A stretch of 64,000 nucleotides of DNA from Alkaliphilus flagellatus (GTDB lineage: Bacteria > Bacillota > Clostridia > Peptostreptococcales > Natronincolaceae): contig NZ_JAHLQK010000006.1 in the NCBI RefSeq assembly GCF_018919215.1, positions 248,001 through 312,000 on the forward strand, given 5' to 3'. Position numbers and translations under genes: made by a program. The notes under the pieces were generated by a model. The model worked only from the letters and a program-made list of their open reading frames with translations, searched no databases and had not been told where the DNA came from. How positions within the stretch are numbered: the stretch's first letter is position 1; the number at the start of each line of letters is the position of its first letter. Shown in pieces: positions 8,984-16,785 of the stretch.

Positions 8984-9076
8984 ATGTTTTCTTTCATCTT
9001 TTTAATTATTATATTATGTTGTGCATATTGACGTGAACGTAGATGCGGACGTGAATTTTGTAATTGTAAAAGATAA
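8984..9076 (+). pseudogene. Decayed copy of the small Gly/Cys-rich gene, cassette 2
   Basis: Compared with the gene at 49937, the SD region (AAAGGTAGTGAAATAT) and ATG are kept, but about 50 bases encoding the Gly/Cys-rich N-terminus are missing. The hydrophobic segment FIFLIIILCC follows directly after MFS. A TGA then interrupts, after which the tail RERRCGREFCNCKR still reads in the same frame. The whole cassette, promoter and terminator included, remains. A residual 15-residue peptide could be made but is unlikely to be functional. Confidence 0.7.
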
Positions 9077-9090
9077 AGGAAACATAATTA

Positions 9091-9120
9091 GGGTAGAGCT
9101 TAGGCTTTACCCCCCTCTTT
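9091..9120 (+). terminator. Terminator of the recurring family, after cassette 2
   Basis: GGGTAGAGC / GCTTTACCC around a TTAG loop, then CCCTCTTTTCATTTTT. The T run is broken, so it may be weaker than its relatives. Confidence 0.65.
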
Positions 9121-9143
9121 TCATTTTTAACATGAAATATAGA

Positions 9144-9170
9144 ACAGTTTATATGAAATTTCATAATATA
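9144..9170 (+). promoter_or_regulatory. Sigma-K-like promoter, cassette 3
   Basis: AC at 9144-9145, 16-base spacer, CATAATATA at 9162-9170. It lies 84 bases before the ATG of the 70-residue protein. Confidence 0.55.
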
Positions 9171-9253
9171 TATTACAGCTAAGTATACTCCTAAAAGATA
9201 AATTAAGTTGTGTATTTAGCAGTACTTAAAATAAAAAAAGGTAGGTGTCATAA

Positions 9254-9466
9254 ATGGGCGAAATTTTTGGAAAGGGTGGAGGTTGCGACGGCGGTTTTGG
9301 TGGTATTTTTGGAAATCGAAGTAGTTTACTTTTCTTCTTTTTGATTTTAGTGATAATTTTCTGTAACTGTGGTATTTTTAAGGGATCAGGAGATAGCTTA
9401 TTATTCTTCTTCCTATTACTTGTTGTACTATTTTGTGGATGTGGACGTGACGGATTCTTCTTCTAA
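9254..9466 (+). CDS. Small Gly/Cys-rich protein with internally duplicated hydrophobic segment
   Basis: A 70-residue protein. A Gly-rich start (FGKGGGCDGGFGGIFG) is followed by two nearly identical halves: SSLLFFFLILVIIFCNCG and DSLLFFFLLLVVLFCGCG. Each is one membrane-length segment ending in Cys-x-Cys-Gly. The SD AAAAGGTAGGTG lies before the ATG. It has its own sigma-K-like promoter and family terminator. Related in style to the 51-residue protein of cassette 1 and probably a spore-layer or forespore-membrane protein; function unknown. Confidence 0.7.
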   Translation: MGEIFGKGGGCDGGFGGIFGNRSSLLFFFLILVIIFCNCGIFKGSGDSLLFFFLLLVVLFCGCGRDGFFF

Positions 9467-9487
9467 AAAGATAGATTAACAGAATTT

Positions 9488-9516
9488 GGGTAGGGCTTAG
9501 GCTCTACCCTTTTTTT
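9488..9516 (+). terminator. Terminator of the recurring family, after cassette 3
   Basis: Stem GGGTAGGGC / GCTCTACCC around TTAG, followed by seven T. Confidence 0.85.
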
Positions 9517-9636
9517 ATGTCCATTTTTAAAAGAAAACACCTCACAGAATTAGCCACAATCAATTTTTCTATATTTTTCATGTTTAATTATTTGTCATTC
9601 CTAAAACTATATTATATATAGAAAGGAATGATTTGT

Positions 9637-10089
9637 TTGAAAAAAATAATATTCGTAGTCAGTTTATTAATTATATCATTTGTAAGTGGCTATTTTATTC
9701 ATAAATATAGTTTTGAAATCAAGACACAATTAAGTCAAGATGCCATTCTACAAGGATCTAAACAAGAACTATATCAAGACATTTTTGTTACTTTACTTTT
9801 ACCATTTATAGATAAAGCAGTAGAAGAGTATTATGGCTCATCATATAATGTTGCACCATATGATGTTGAAGTGCTAAGTATCGAAAGACCTAATGCGTAT
9901 CGCACATTTGCCTTTAAAATAAAACTTAAAGTAATGCCATATATAGGTCCGCATCTATATGCAGGAGAGGATCATATTACAATTTCCTTGGAGTTAGATG
10001 AGGTTAGAATTATAGAATTTGAACATATTAAAGGTTATGAATTACCTCCACATTACAAACAAATACACCCCACTCAACATGCAGAATAA
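9637..10089 (+). CDS. DUF3888-like secreted or membrane-anchored protein
   Basis: A 150-residue protein with an N-terminal signal or anchor (KKIIFVVSLLIISFVSGYF) and a domain resembling DUF3888: the phrase DIFVTLLLPFIDKAVEEYYG is the family hallmark. The likely start is the TTG at 9637, 10 bases after AAAGGA; an in-frame ATG at 9628 would sit directly on that SD. Bacillus members are sporulation-period proteins of unknown job. A family terminator follows about 90 bases downstream. Confidence 0.65.
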   Translation: MKKIIFVVSLLIISFVSGYFIHKYSFEIKTQLSQDAILQGSKQELYQDIFVTLLLPFIDKAVEEYYGSSYNVAPYDVEVLSIERPNAYRTFAFKIKLKVMPYIGPHLYAGEDHITISLELDEVRIIEFEHIKGYELPPHYKQIHPTQHAE

Positions 10090-10180
10090 CCACAATCAAT
10101 TCTTTCAAACTTGTCGAAGTATTATATCCAATTGATAATAGAATTGCTTAAATTAAATTTTAAAGGATCATAAAATGCTA

Positions 10181-10211
10181 GGGTAGAGTTTAGGCTTTAC
10201 CCTGTTTTTTT
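10181..10211 (+). terminator. Terminator of the recurring family, after DUF3888 gene
   Basis: Stem GGGTAGAGT / GCTTTACCC around a TTAG loop (one G-T pair), then TGTTTTTTT. Confidence 0.8.
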
Positions 10212-10242
10212 ATGCATTTTTAAAATAAAACAAGCTATGTGA

Positions 10243-10275
10243 TAGAGCAGGGCGAACCTGCTCTTCAATTTATTT
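10243..10275 (+). terminator. Hairpin before the Cys-rich protein gene
   Basis: Stem GAGCAGG / CCTGCTC with a GCGAA loop, followed by a loose T-rich stretch. It lies just after the only upstream in-frame GTG (10239) and may be a weak terminator or leader hairpin. Confidence 0.45.
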
Positions 10276-10304
10276 ATTTCGCATATAATATAACTATAAA
10301 AACA

Positions 10305-11216
10305 ATGCTAATAAGTTGTCTTTTTGTACAGATAGATGAACCATGCTGTATTGCCAATACAGGTTGCTTCTTTGACGGTTGTCTAGATGATGTAGTTGGC
10401 GAATGTATATTTGTAGATAAGGTATATGATGCAGCAACATTTAATTTACAAGGATTACAGGCTGGAAACAGAGTACCATTTGGAACATTACCAACATCAA
10501 AATGTGGTCCGAAATCTAGAATTATAAGAGTAAGAGCTATAAGAGCTAAAAAATTTTTTAACCCTGATAATATTAATGATCCTAGAAATTTAACTATTAC
10601 TCCTACAACAACCTTATCAGGAGCTCAGTTTGTTACTGATGAAAACGGAGATCCTGTTGTTGTTCCAGGCCCTGCTGGATTACTACAGTTTCTAATTTTT
10701 GCTGATACGTCTGAGTGCGATGAAATAACTAGAGGTACTCCTATATTTGGTTCACAGGAAATCTTAATTAGGGGTACAATTGCAGTAGAAATAGATGTTG
10801 ACTTTATTGACAATCAAGGAAACACACAAACTACAACCCTTAGGGGGAGAGTACCAGTAAATCAAACAGTAACTAATTTCTTTGAATTATGTATGCCTTC
10901 AGTATTTGATTCAGCGTTCTTACCTCAATTTGCAGAGTTCTGTAACATTGCATTTAGTCCTAGATTGGCAACTCAAAGTATATCTAGGGATATTACATTT
11001 AATCCACAAACAGGTGAAGTTCTTGTTAACTTAATTATTGCTTTATGTATTACTTGCGAGAAGAAGATTAAAGTTCCAGTACAATTATGTGTACTAAGTA
11101 CAGGTTTCTGCGAGCAAAACGTTAGTCCAAGACAAATTTGTCCAGATTTTCCACCATTATTCCCACCACAAGTAAACGTACCATTTATAGAGCTACGTGA
11201 AGGCGAACTTCAATAA
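10305..11216 (+). CDS. Probable spore-surface protein with C-terminal FPPLFPPQ motif
   Basis: About 303 residues. It has a Cys-rich start (CCIANTGCFFDGC), an IFVDKVYDAATF segment, a long beta-like body and the ending CPDFPPLFPPQVNVPF. The gene at 38715 has the same layout: VDKVY near the start and FPPFFPPQ at the end. They are therefore distant paralogues. The start is unclear: neither the ATG at 10305 nor the GTG at 10239 has an SD, so the 5' end may be damaged or an unusual start used. No signal peptide. I infer a spore-layer role from the neighbours only. Confidence 0.55.
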   Translation: MLISCLFVQIDEPCCIANTGCFFDGCLDDVVGECIFVDKVYDAATFNLQGLQAGNRVPFGTLPTSKCGPKSRIIRVRAIRAKKFFNPDNINDPRNLTITPTTTLSGAQFVTDENGDPVVVPGPAGLLQFLIFADTSECDEITRGTPIFGSQEILIRGTIAVEIDVDFIDNQGNTQTTTLRGRVPVNQTVTNFFELCMPSVFDSAFLPQFAEFCNIAFSPRLATQSISRDITFNPQTGEVLVNLIIALCITCEKKIKVPVQLCVLSTGFCEQNVSPRQICPDFPPLFPPQVNVPFIELREGELQ

Positions 11217-11221
11217 AAAAG

Positions 11222-11257
11222 ATATAGTCTGTTGAGTACTCAACAGACTATGATTTT
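11222..11257. terminator. Bidirectional terminator between converging genes
   Basis: Perfect palindrome with arms ATAGTCTGTTGAG / CTCAACAGACTAT, flanked by A-rich and T-rich tracts, so it can serve both the plus-strand gene and rarA on the minus strand. Confidence 0.85.
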
Positions 11258-11264
11258 TTAATAT

Positions 11265-12521
11265 TTAACCTTTAATATTGTTCCAATAGGACTTCATGGA
11301 TTGTTCAAATTTATTATTGCCGTGCTTATAATAAGTTTTGTTCTTAATATTTTCAGGCATATATTGTTGTTTTACATAACTATTGGGATAATCATGTGGA
11401 TATAGGTATACAGCTTTATTTTTTATAGAAGAATTTGAATGACTATCACATAGATGATAAGGTATATGTCCTACATCAAATCTATCTAAATCATCTAATG
11501 CAGCATTAATTGCTTTATAGGCAGTATTGGACTTAGGAAGGGATGCAAGCAGTATTGTAGCTTGGGATAATGGTATTCTAGCTTCTGGTAAACCCAGCTG
11601 TAGAGCGGCATCAGTGCAAGATTTTACTATAGAAATTGCCTGTGGATAAGCAAGTCCTATATCTTCAGATGCAATAACTAGAAGTCTTCTACAAATAGAA
11701 GTCAAATCTCCACTTTTAATTAATCTAGCAAGGGCATGCACACTAGCTTGTTCATCTGATCCCCTTATGCTCTTTTGAAAAAAACTAAGTAGATTATAAT
11801 GCCCATCTCCATCTCTATCATAATTAGTAATTTTACTTTGAGAGCATTCTACTGCCTTCTGTATATCTATATGTATCTCTTCAGGATTATAAATAGCATA
11901 TGTATTTATTATTAGTTCCAATGTATTTAAAGATCTTCTTAAATCTCCGCCAGATACCTCTGCAATATAGTCTATTGCATTATCTTCGTATGCAATTTTG
12001 ATATCTAGTCGTGTTTCTTCTAGAGAAATGGCTCTTTTTAATCCTTCGATTAAATCGTGAGCATTTAATGCTTTAAACTCGATAGTAGTGCATCTACTTA
12101 GTAGAGCATTAAATATGGAAAAATTAACATTTTCAGTAGTGCTTCCAATAAGAGTTATATCTCCATTCTCTATATATTCAAGTATAGACTGTTGTTGACG
12201 TTTAGTTAAATAATGTAACTCATCAATGTATAGTAAAATACCATTCATAGTATGTAGTGTTCCAATTTGAGATATTACATGTTTTATATCATCTATATTA
12301 GTATTAGTGCCGTTAATTTTATAAAATTTTTTATTAGAACTTTTTGCTATTATATTGGCTATTGTAGTTTTACCTGTTCCGGATGGTCCAAAAAAAATCA
12401 TATTAGGAATTATTTTTGACTGGACTATTCTATTTAATAATTTACCCTCACCTATAATGTGATTTTGTCCTACTATTTCATTTAATTCTACAGGTCGTAC
12501 TCTATCTGCTAAAGGTTTCAT
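11265..12521 (-). CDS. rarA: Replication-associated recombination protein A (AAA+ ATPase)
   Basis: RarA/MgsA acts at stalled replication forks with SSB. The 418-residue protein has the Walker A GPSGTGKTT near residue 47, the Walker B region LLYIDELHYL, a sensor segment TTENVNFSIFNALLSRC, and the C-terminal MgsA domain (LPEARIPLSQATILLASLPKS, then GHIPYHL). I chose the ATG preceded by AGGAGGG at the usual spacing, two codons after a possible TTG. It stands alone on the minus strand, 42 bases downstream of ddh and possibly co-transcribed with it. Confidence 0.9.
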   Translation of the reverse strand: MKPLADRVRPVELNEIVGQNHIIGEGKLLNRIVQSKIIPNMIFFGPSGTGKTTIANIIAKSSNKKFYKINGTNTNIDDIKHVISQIGTLHTMNGILLYIDELHYLTKRQQQSILEYIENGDITLIGSTTENVNFSIFNALLSRCTTIEFKALNAHDLIEGLKRAISLEETRLDIKIAYEDNAIDYIAEVSGGDLRRSLNTLELIINTYAIYNPEEIHIDIQKAVECSQSKITNYDRDGDGHYNLLSFFQKSIRGSDEQASVHALARLIKSGDLTSICRRLLVIASEDIGLAYPQAISIVKSCTDAALQLGLPEARIPLSQATILLASLPKSNTAYKAINAALDDLDRFDVGHIPYHLCDSHSNSSIKNKAVYLYPHDYPNSYVKQQYMPENIKNKTYYKHGNNKFEQSMKSYWNNIKG

Positions 12522-12563
12522 GATCAACCCTCCTAAAATTTTGTAATATAATCTATTATATCA

Positions 12564-13541
12564 TTATAATAGATTCCTTCTTAATTCTTCTCCACTCATA
12601 GGAGATAAGTATCCTAATGGTACATCAAATACAGATATAGCACCAGTCTTGCCTTCTTGCCACAGCTTAAATACTGCTCTAGCATAGGCAACTAAAATTG
12701 ATGAAGTAAATTCTGGGTTACTGTCGAGAGTAAGGTTAAACTCTATTTTTTGCTTATTGCCTTCTCCAGTAGTTCCAGTTCGAACAACTAATCCACCATG
12801 TGGCATTTTACTATGATTTTGTTTTAATTCTTCTTCGGATATGAAAAATACAGATGTATCATAGCCATAAAAATAATTAGGCATAGTTTTAATTTCATTC
12901 TCAATTCTAGCTAAATCTGCATTCTCTTCACAACATACATAGCAGATTCGTTTATGTCCTTCATTAGCCGGTATATCTATATTTTCATAATTCATGACTT
13001 TATCTAATGCCTCCCTAATAGGTATAGTATATTGGATCCCATTTTTTACACCTTTTATTCTTTTAATTGCATCAGAATGACCTTGACTTAATCCTTCTCC
13101 CCAGAAAGTATAGCTTTTACCATGGGGTAAAACGGAGATACCTAATAGTTTATTAAGAGAAAACAGTCCTGGGTCCCAACCTACAGATATAAGTCCTAAT
13201 TTTCCTGATGATTTTGCTGATTGATTTATCTTTTCAAAGTATTCAGGAATTCTTTGATGATTATCAAAACTATCCACCGTGTTGAAGTGAGAAACTATCA
13301 TAGGTCCTTGCTCATCTAGGTCCTTTGCAGAACCACCACATAGTATCATTACATCAATTTTATCCTTAAAATCTAATACTTGTGATATATGTACTACATT
13401 AGGTTTTGAATCTAGCAAATTGGGGTCTCTTCTTGTAAATATAGCAACAAGTTTAATATCAGGATTTTGAGATATTGCCAGTTCTGTCCCATGACCGAGA
13501 TTTCCATAGCCTACTATACCAATTCTAATTTTATTATCCAT
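12564..13541 (-). CDS. ddh: meso-Diaminopimelate D-dehydrogenase
   Basis: Makes meso-diaminopimelate from tetrahydrodipicolinate in one NADPH-dependent reductive amination, supplying lysine and peptidoglycan. The 325-residue length is normal for the family. An N-terminal Rossmann motif IGIVGYGNLGHG and the family segments ILCGGSAKDLDEQGP, SVGWDPGLFSLN and FWGEGLSQGHSDA are present. The SD is GGGAGGG before the ATG. It is a short route to DAP beside the acetylase or aminotransferase paths found in most Firmicutes. No other lysine-biosynthesis gene is adjacent, though a split lysine exporter is found at 60.8 kb. Confidence 0.95.
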   Translation of the reverse strand: MDNKIRIGIVGYGNLGHGTELAISQNPDIKLVAIFTRRDPNLLDSKPNVVHISQVLDFKDKIDVMILCGGSAKDLDEQGPMIVSHFNTVDSFDNHQRIPEYFEKINQSAKSSGKLGLISVGWDPGLFSLNKLLGISVLPHGKSYTFWGEGLSQGHSDAIKRIKGVKNGIQYTIPIREALDKVMNYENIDIPANEGHKRICYVCCEENADLARIENEIKTMPNYFYGYDTSVFFISEEELKQNHSKMPHGGLVVRTGTTGEGNKQKIEFNLTLDSNPEFTSSILVAYARAVFKLWQEGKTGAISVFDVPLGYLSPMSGEELRRNLL

Positions 13542-13718
13542 AAGACCCTCCCATAATAAATTATAATAAGTACTTTAATACTAGAATTATATCACTTTAA
13601 TAGCTATTTATAATATTTTATGAATAAAAAATGCAGAAAATTGATGATGTTTTAATATATTGAAAGAAATTAGTAAGAGCATTAGAGAAATACCCTAATG
13701 CCCTTTAACATATACAAA

Positions 13719-13895
13719 TTATTTTTTGTTTATAAGTTGTTTTTCACCCATTTCTACCAAATCTCTTACTATTAGACCTGTATGTTTTGAAGCTAGGTGT
13801 CTAGGATCGTTTACTCCAAATTCATTTGCAATTTCCAACTTGAATTCTTCTAAAGCATGTCTAGCTTCTGGAACAAGCAGTCTCTTCTTGGACAT
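13719..13895 (-). CDS. Alpha/beta-type small acid-soluble spore protein (divergent)
   Basis: A DNA-binding protein of the dormant spore core. The 58-residue sequence has the SASP protease site context LEIANEFGV (residues about 20-28) and the C-terminal block RDLVEMGEKQLINKK, but lacks the usual Gly-Gly pair before it. I chose the ATG at 13895, which follows AAAGGAGATG; the next upstream in-frame ATG is part of that SD. Its relative at 49520 ends almost identically (RRLVEMGQNQLINKK). The gene stands alone, as sigma-G-controlled SASP genes normally do. Confidence 0.8.
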   Translation of the reverse strand: MSKKRLLVPEARHALEEFKLEIANEFGVNDPRHLASKHTGLIVRDLVEMGEKQLINKK

Positions 13896-14266
13896 TAATA
13901 TCATCTCCTTTGAATTTAGATACCCCTTTAAATAGTATTTGAAAACAGTGTAATGTTATCCGTATCTAGGGAATCCAAATCATGTCAATTGAATTAAAAA
14001 TAATCCTAAAAATAATACCTTGTAAAATAAAACGTCCTTAAAATGGGACGTTTTTGTATCTATATAAATAATAATGGTTCTTTTCGGAAATAAAAATTAA
14101 CTAATATTGTACATTATATAGATACATAAAGGATTTTGCAATAATATTAAAAAATAATGTGCAATTAATGAATTATGGTATATCAATTGCATATATAATC
14201 AGTAAATTCAATCTATTATCTAACTAAGCTAGATATAAGGTTAAATATTAATTAGGGGGGAATAGA
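13896..14266. other. Divergent intergenic region between SASP and transporter genes
   Basis: 371 bases, very AT-rich. It holds a terminator-like hairpin at 14029-14054 (AACGTCC / GGGACGTT then TTTTTG), odd because no plus-strand gene ends just before it. The promoter for the transporter operon must lie in 14055-14250; I see no clear consensus. No ORF is convincing. Confidence 0.5.
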
Positions 14267-15745
14267 ATGAGTAAGCAAGATGAACGGTGGGGAAGCAGAT
14301 TAGGGGTTATTTTAGCTGCTATGGGGATGGCAGTAGGTACAGGAAATATTTGGAGATTTCCACGTATAGTTGGAAGCAATCATGGAGGTTCATTCATATT
14401 AGCCTATACTATTACTAATCTTATTTGGGTTGTTCCTTTACTTATTATGGAAATGGGAATAGGAAAAACTACGCGATTAGGAGCTATTGGATCTTTCAGA
14501 GATTTTTATGGTAAGAAGAAAACATGGCTTGGCGGGTGGATTACTTTTGTCTGCGCTGCAATAACATTTTACTATGCAGTAGTATTTGGGTATGCAATGA
14601 GGTATTTTGTTTATTCTGTACAAGGTGTTATCAAGCCTGGATTTAATTCTAGCGCTTTATGGGAAGGCTTTATTAGCTCTCCTAACGAAACTATATTATT
14701 TCATGGGGTTGCAGTATTTTTAACTGGATTTGTTATTTATAGGGGAGTAAAAGGTGGATTAGAAGCAATTGCAAAAATAACAATACCAACCTTATTTATT
14801 TCACTTATAATTGCAGCTATATGGGCGATTTCTCAAAAAGGATCTTCTTTAGGATTAAAATACTTATTTGTTCCAGACTGGTCTGCACTAGGCACTTCAA
14901 AATTATGGCTTAATGCACTTACACAGTCTGCTTGGTCGGCAGGAGCAGGCTGGGCTATGATGCTTACTTATTCTAATTATTTTAAAGAAAATGAAGATAT
15001 AGGTGTTAATGCTTTTATGATTACTTTTGGGGATGCGCTAGGCGCGTTAATCGCTGCATTAGCTGTGTTGCCAGCAGTTTTTGCTCTTTCTGCTAGTGAA
15101 GGTGCAGCAGTTGAGGCACTATCATCTGGTAATTATGGTCTTACTTTTGTATATTTAGCCCAGCTATTTTCTAATATTCCTGGAGGTCAAATAATTTCAA
15201 TTATTTTCTTCTTAGCACTATCCCTTGCAGCACTAACTTCAATTATACCTCAAACTGAAGTTTTAGTACGTAATTTTATTAACGCAGGATTTTCAAGAAA
15301 AAAGGCCACTTTGATAGTATCTGTTGCAGTATTTATATTAGGAATCCCTTCTGCTTACAGTATTGACATATTAAACAACCAAGACTGGGTATGGGGAATA
15401 GGTTTACTAGTGAGTGGACTCCTGTTTGCACTTGCTATATTTAAATATGGTGTTGATAGATTTAGAACAGAAATAGTAAATCCAAACAGTGATATTCATA
15501 TTGGAAAATGGTTTAACTTTTTAGTAAAAACATTTCCTGTGTTATTAACTATAGTTGTAGGGTGGTGGATGTATCAATCTATTACATGGCATCCAGACAA
15601 TTGGTGGAATCCTTTCGTAGTTGATAGTTTTGGAACTGTTGTAGTTCAATTTGTAATAGCTGGTATAGTATTTTATTTAGCTAACAATTGGTTAGCTAAC
15701 TGGATTGATGAAAAAAACCCCGTATATGCTAAAGACGGTGAGTAA
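14267..15745 (+). CDS. Sodium-dependent amino-acid transporter (NSS/SNF family)
   Basis: A 492-residue integral membrane protein importing an amino acid with sodium. The TM1 signature GMAVGTGNIWRFPR (about residues 17-31) with an unwound Gly-rich centre is diagnostic for NSS, as are the TM3 YYAVVFGYAMRYF and the TM6 SAWSAGAGWAMMLTY segments. About 11-12 membrane helices are visible. The SD is GGGGGG before the ATG. It is followed 13 bases later by a tiny MetS-like gene, then by a glycyl-radical activase and a hydroxyproline dehydratase-like enzyme. The substrate may be 4-hydroxyproline or proline; that is inference from context. Confidence 0.88.
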   Translation: MSKQDERWGSRLGVILAAMGMAVGTGNIWRFPRIVGSNHGGSFILAYTITNLIWVVPLLIMEMGIGKTTRLGAIGSFRDFYGKKKTWLGGWITFVCAAITFYYAVVFGYAMRYFVYSVQGVIKPGFNSSALWEGFISSPNETILFHGVAVFLTGFVIYRGVKGGLEAIAKITIPTLFISLIIAAIWAISQKGSSLGLKYLFVPDWSALGTSKLWLNALTQSAWSAGAGWAMMLTYSNYFKENEDIGVNAFMITFGDALGALIAALAVLPAVFALSASEGAAVEALSSGNYGLTFVYLAQLFSNIPGGQIISIIFFLALSLAALTSIIPQTEVLVRNFINAGFSRKKATLIVSVAVFILGIPSAYSIDILNNQDWVWGIGLLVSGLLFALAIFKYGVDRFRTEIVNPNSDIHIGKWFNFLVKTFPVLLTIVVGWWMYQSITWHPDNWWNPFVVDSFGTVVVQFVIAGIVFYLANNWLANWIDEKNPVYAKDGE

Positions 15746-15758
15746 AGGAGGAATATAG

Positions 15759-15860
15759 ATGAAAACATTATTTTGGATGGTGATATTCTTAGGTATAAAC
15801 ATTGGTGGATTTATTTACTTTGCAAATTTAGCAGCTAAAAAGGAGAAAATGAAGTCTTAA
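15759..15860 (+). CDS. MetS-like small subunit of NSS transporter
   Basis: A 33-residue membrane peptide with one hydrophobic helix (LFWMVIFLGINIGGFIYFA) and a basic end KKEKMKS. Small partners of this type (methionine/alanine importer small subunit, as MetS with MetP in Corynebacterium) sit directly behind NSS genes. AAAGGAGG is a strong SD ahead of the ATG, 13 bases after the transporter stop. Single-pass topology with a cytosolic C-terminus is predicted by the positive-inside rule. Confidence 0.75.
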   Translation: MKTLFWMVIFLGINIGGFIYFANLAAKKEKMKS

Positions 15861-15878
15861 TAATAAAGGATGATAAAC

Positions 15879-16781
15879 TTGATAACAGGTACTATATTTA
15901 ACATTCAAAAGTATTCTATTAATGATGGACCAGGTATAAGAACTACAGTGTTTTTTAAGGGGTGTCCACTTAAATGTACGTGGTGTCATAACCCCGAAAG
16001 TCAAAGCTACGAAAATGAACTTATTTTCTCAATAGAAAAATGTATATATTGTAATAGCTGTAATAATAGTTGTGTAGATAAGTGCATTACTTTTATTGAT
16101 AGAGAATTGATAATAGACAAAGCAAAGTGCTCCTTATGCGGAGATTGTACAAAAAACTGTCCTACTAATGCTATAGAAATGGTCGGAATAAGTATGACAG
16201 TTAATGAGGTAATGAAGGAAATAGAAAAAGATATGGTATTTTATGAGGAGTCTGGTGGTGGAGTCACATTATCAGGTGGAGAGCCTTTAATGCAGTTTGA
16301 GTTTATTAATGCTATATTAAAAAAGTGTAAAGAAAAAGGCATACATACTGCAATAGATACATCGGGATATTCATCTTTGAGTAGTGTTTACGAATTATCT
16401 AAAAATGTAGATTTGTTTCTATATGATATTAAACATTTAGACGATGATAAACATATGGAGCTTACAGGAGTATCTAATAAACAAATATTAGATAACTTAT
16501 CTAATATAGTAAAGATAGGAAATAATGTTTGGATTAGAGTTCCTATAATACCAGGAATTAATGATGATGATGAAAATATATTAGGCATAGGGCGCTTAAT
16601 GAACATGTTAAAGCTAGCAGATATATCTATACTACCATATCATAATATCGCTACAGATAAATATAGAAAACTGGGAAAAACATATGATTTGTCTAATATC
16701 AAAACTCCATCAGATCAATATATGAATAAAATAGCAAGTAAGCTTAAAAATTTTGGATTAAATGTAAAAGTAGGAGGGTAA
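15879..16781 (+). CDS. Glycyl-radical enzyme activating protein (radical SAM)
   Basis: Uses S-adenosylmethionine and a 4Fe-4S cluster to put the radical on a Gly of its partner enzyme. About 300 residues. The radical-SAM motif CPLKCTWCHNPESQ is near the N-terminus, followed by a ferredoxin insert with two Cys clusters (CIYCNSCNNSC and CSLCGDCTKNCP) as in activases of this class, then GGVTLSGGEPLMQ. I favour the TTG at 15879, seven bases after AAAGGATG; an ATG at 15870 lies within that SD. The stop is 4 bases before the dehydratase gene, so the two form one unit. Confidence 0.9.
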   Translation: MITGTIFNIQKYSINDGPGIRTTVFFKGCPLKCTWCHNPESQSYENELIFSIEKCIYCNSCNNSCVDKCITFIDRELIIDKAKCSLCGDCTKNCPTNAIEMVGISMTVNEVMKEIEKDMVFYEESGGGVTLSGGEPLMQFEFINAILKKCKEKGIHTAIDTSGYSSLSSVYELSKNVDLFLYDIKHLDDDKHMELTGVSNKQILDNLSNIVKIGNNVWIRVPIIPGINDDDENILGIGRLMNMLKLADISILPYHNIATDKYRKLGKTYDLSNIKTPSDQYMNKIASKLKNFGLNVKVGG

Positions 16782-16785
16782 TGTT

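Noticed and set aside
8758-9036. 92-residue reading starting MYLDYLDVNVDADVG
   Set aside because: It is the cassette 1 gene tail, terminator and promoter of cassette 2 read in another frame. A similar frame at 50025 exists only because the DNA is duplicated.
8505-11260. Prophage attachment site (attR) just after the holin
   Set aside because: No tRNA gene end or clear direct repeat pair could be found, and the other end of the prophage lies outside the window.
16388-16606. Minus-strand ORF inside the activase gene
   Set aside because: Antisense shadow of a well-supported gene; no SD or independent homology.
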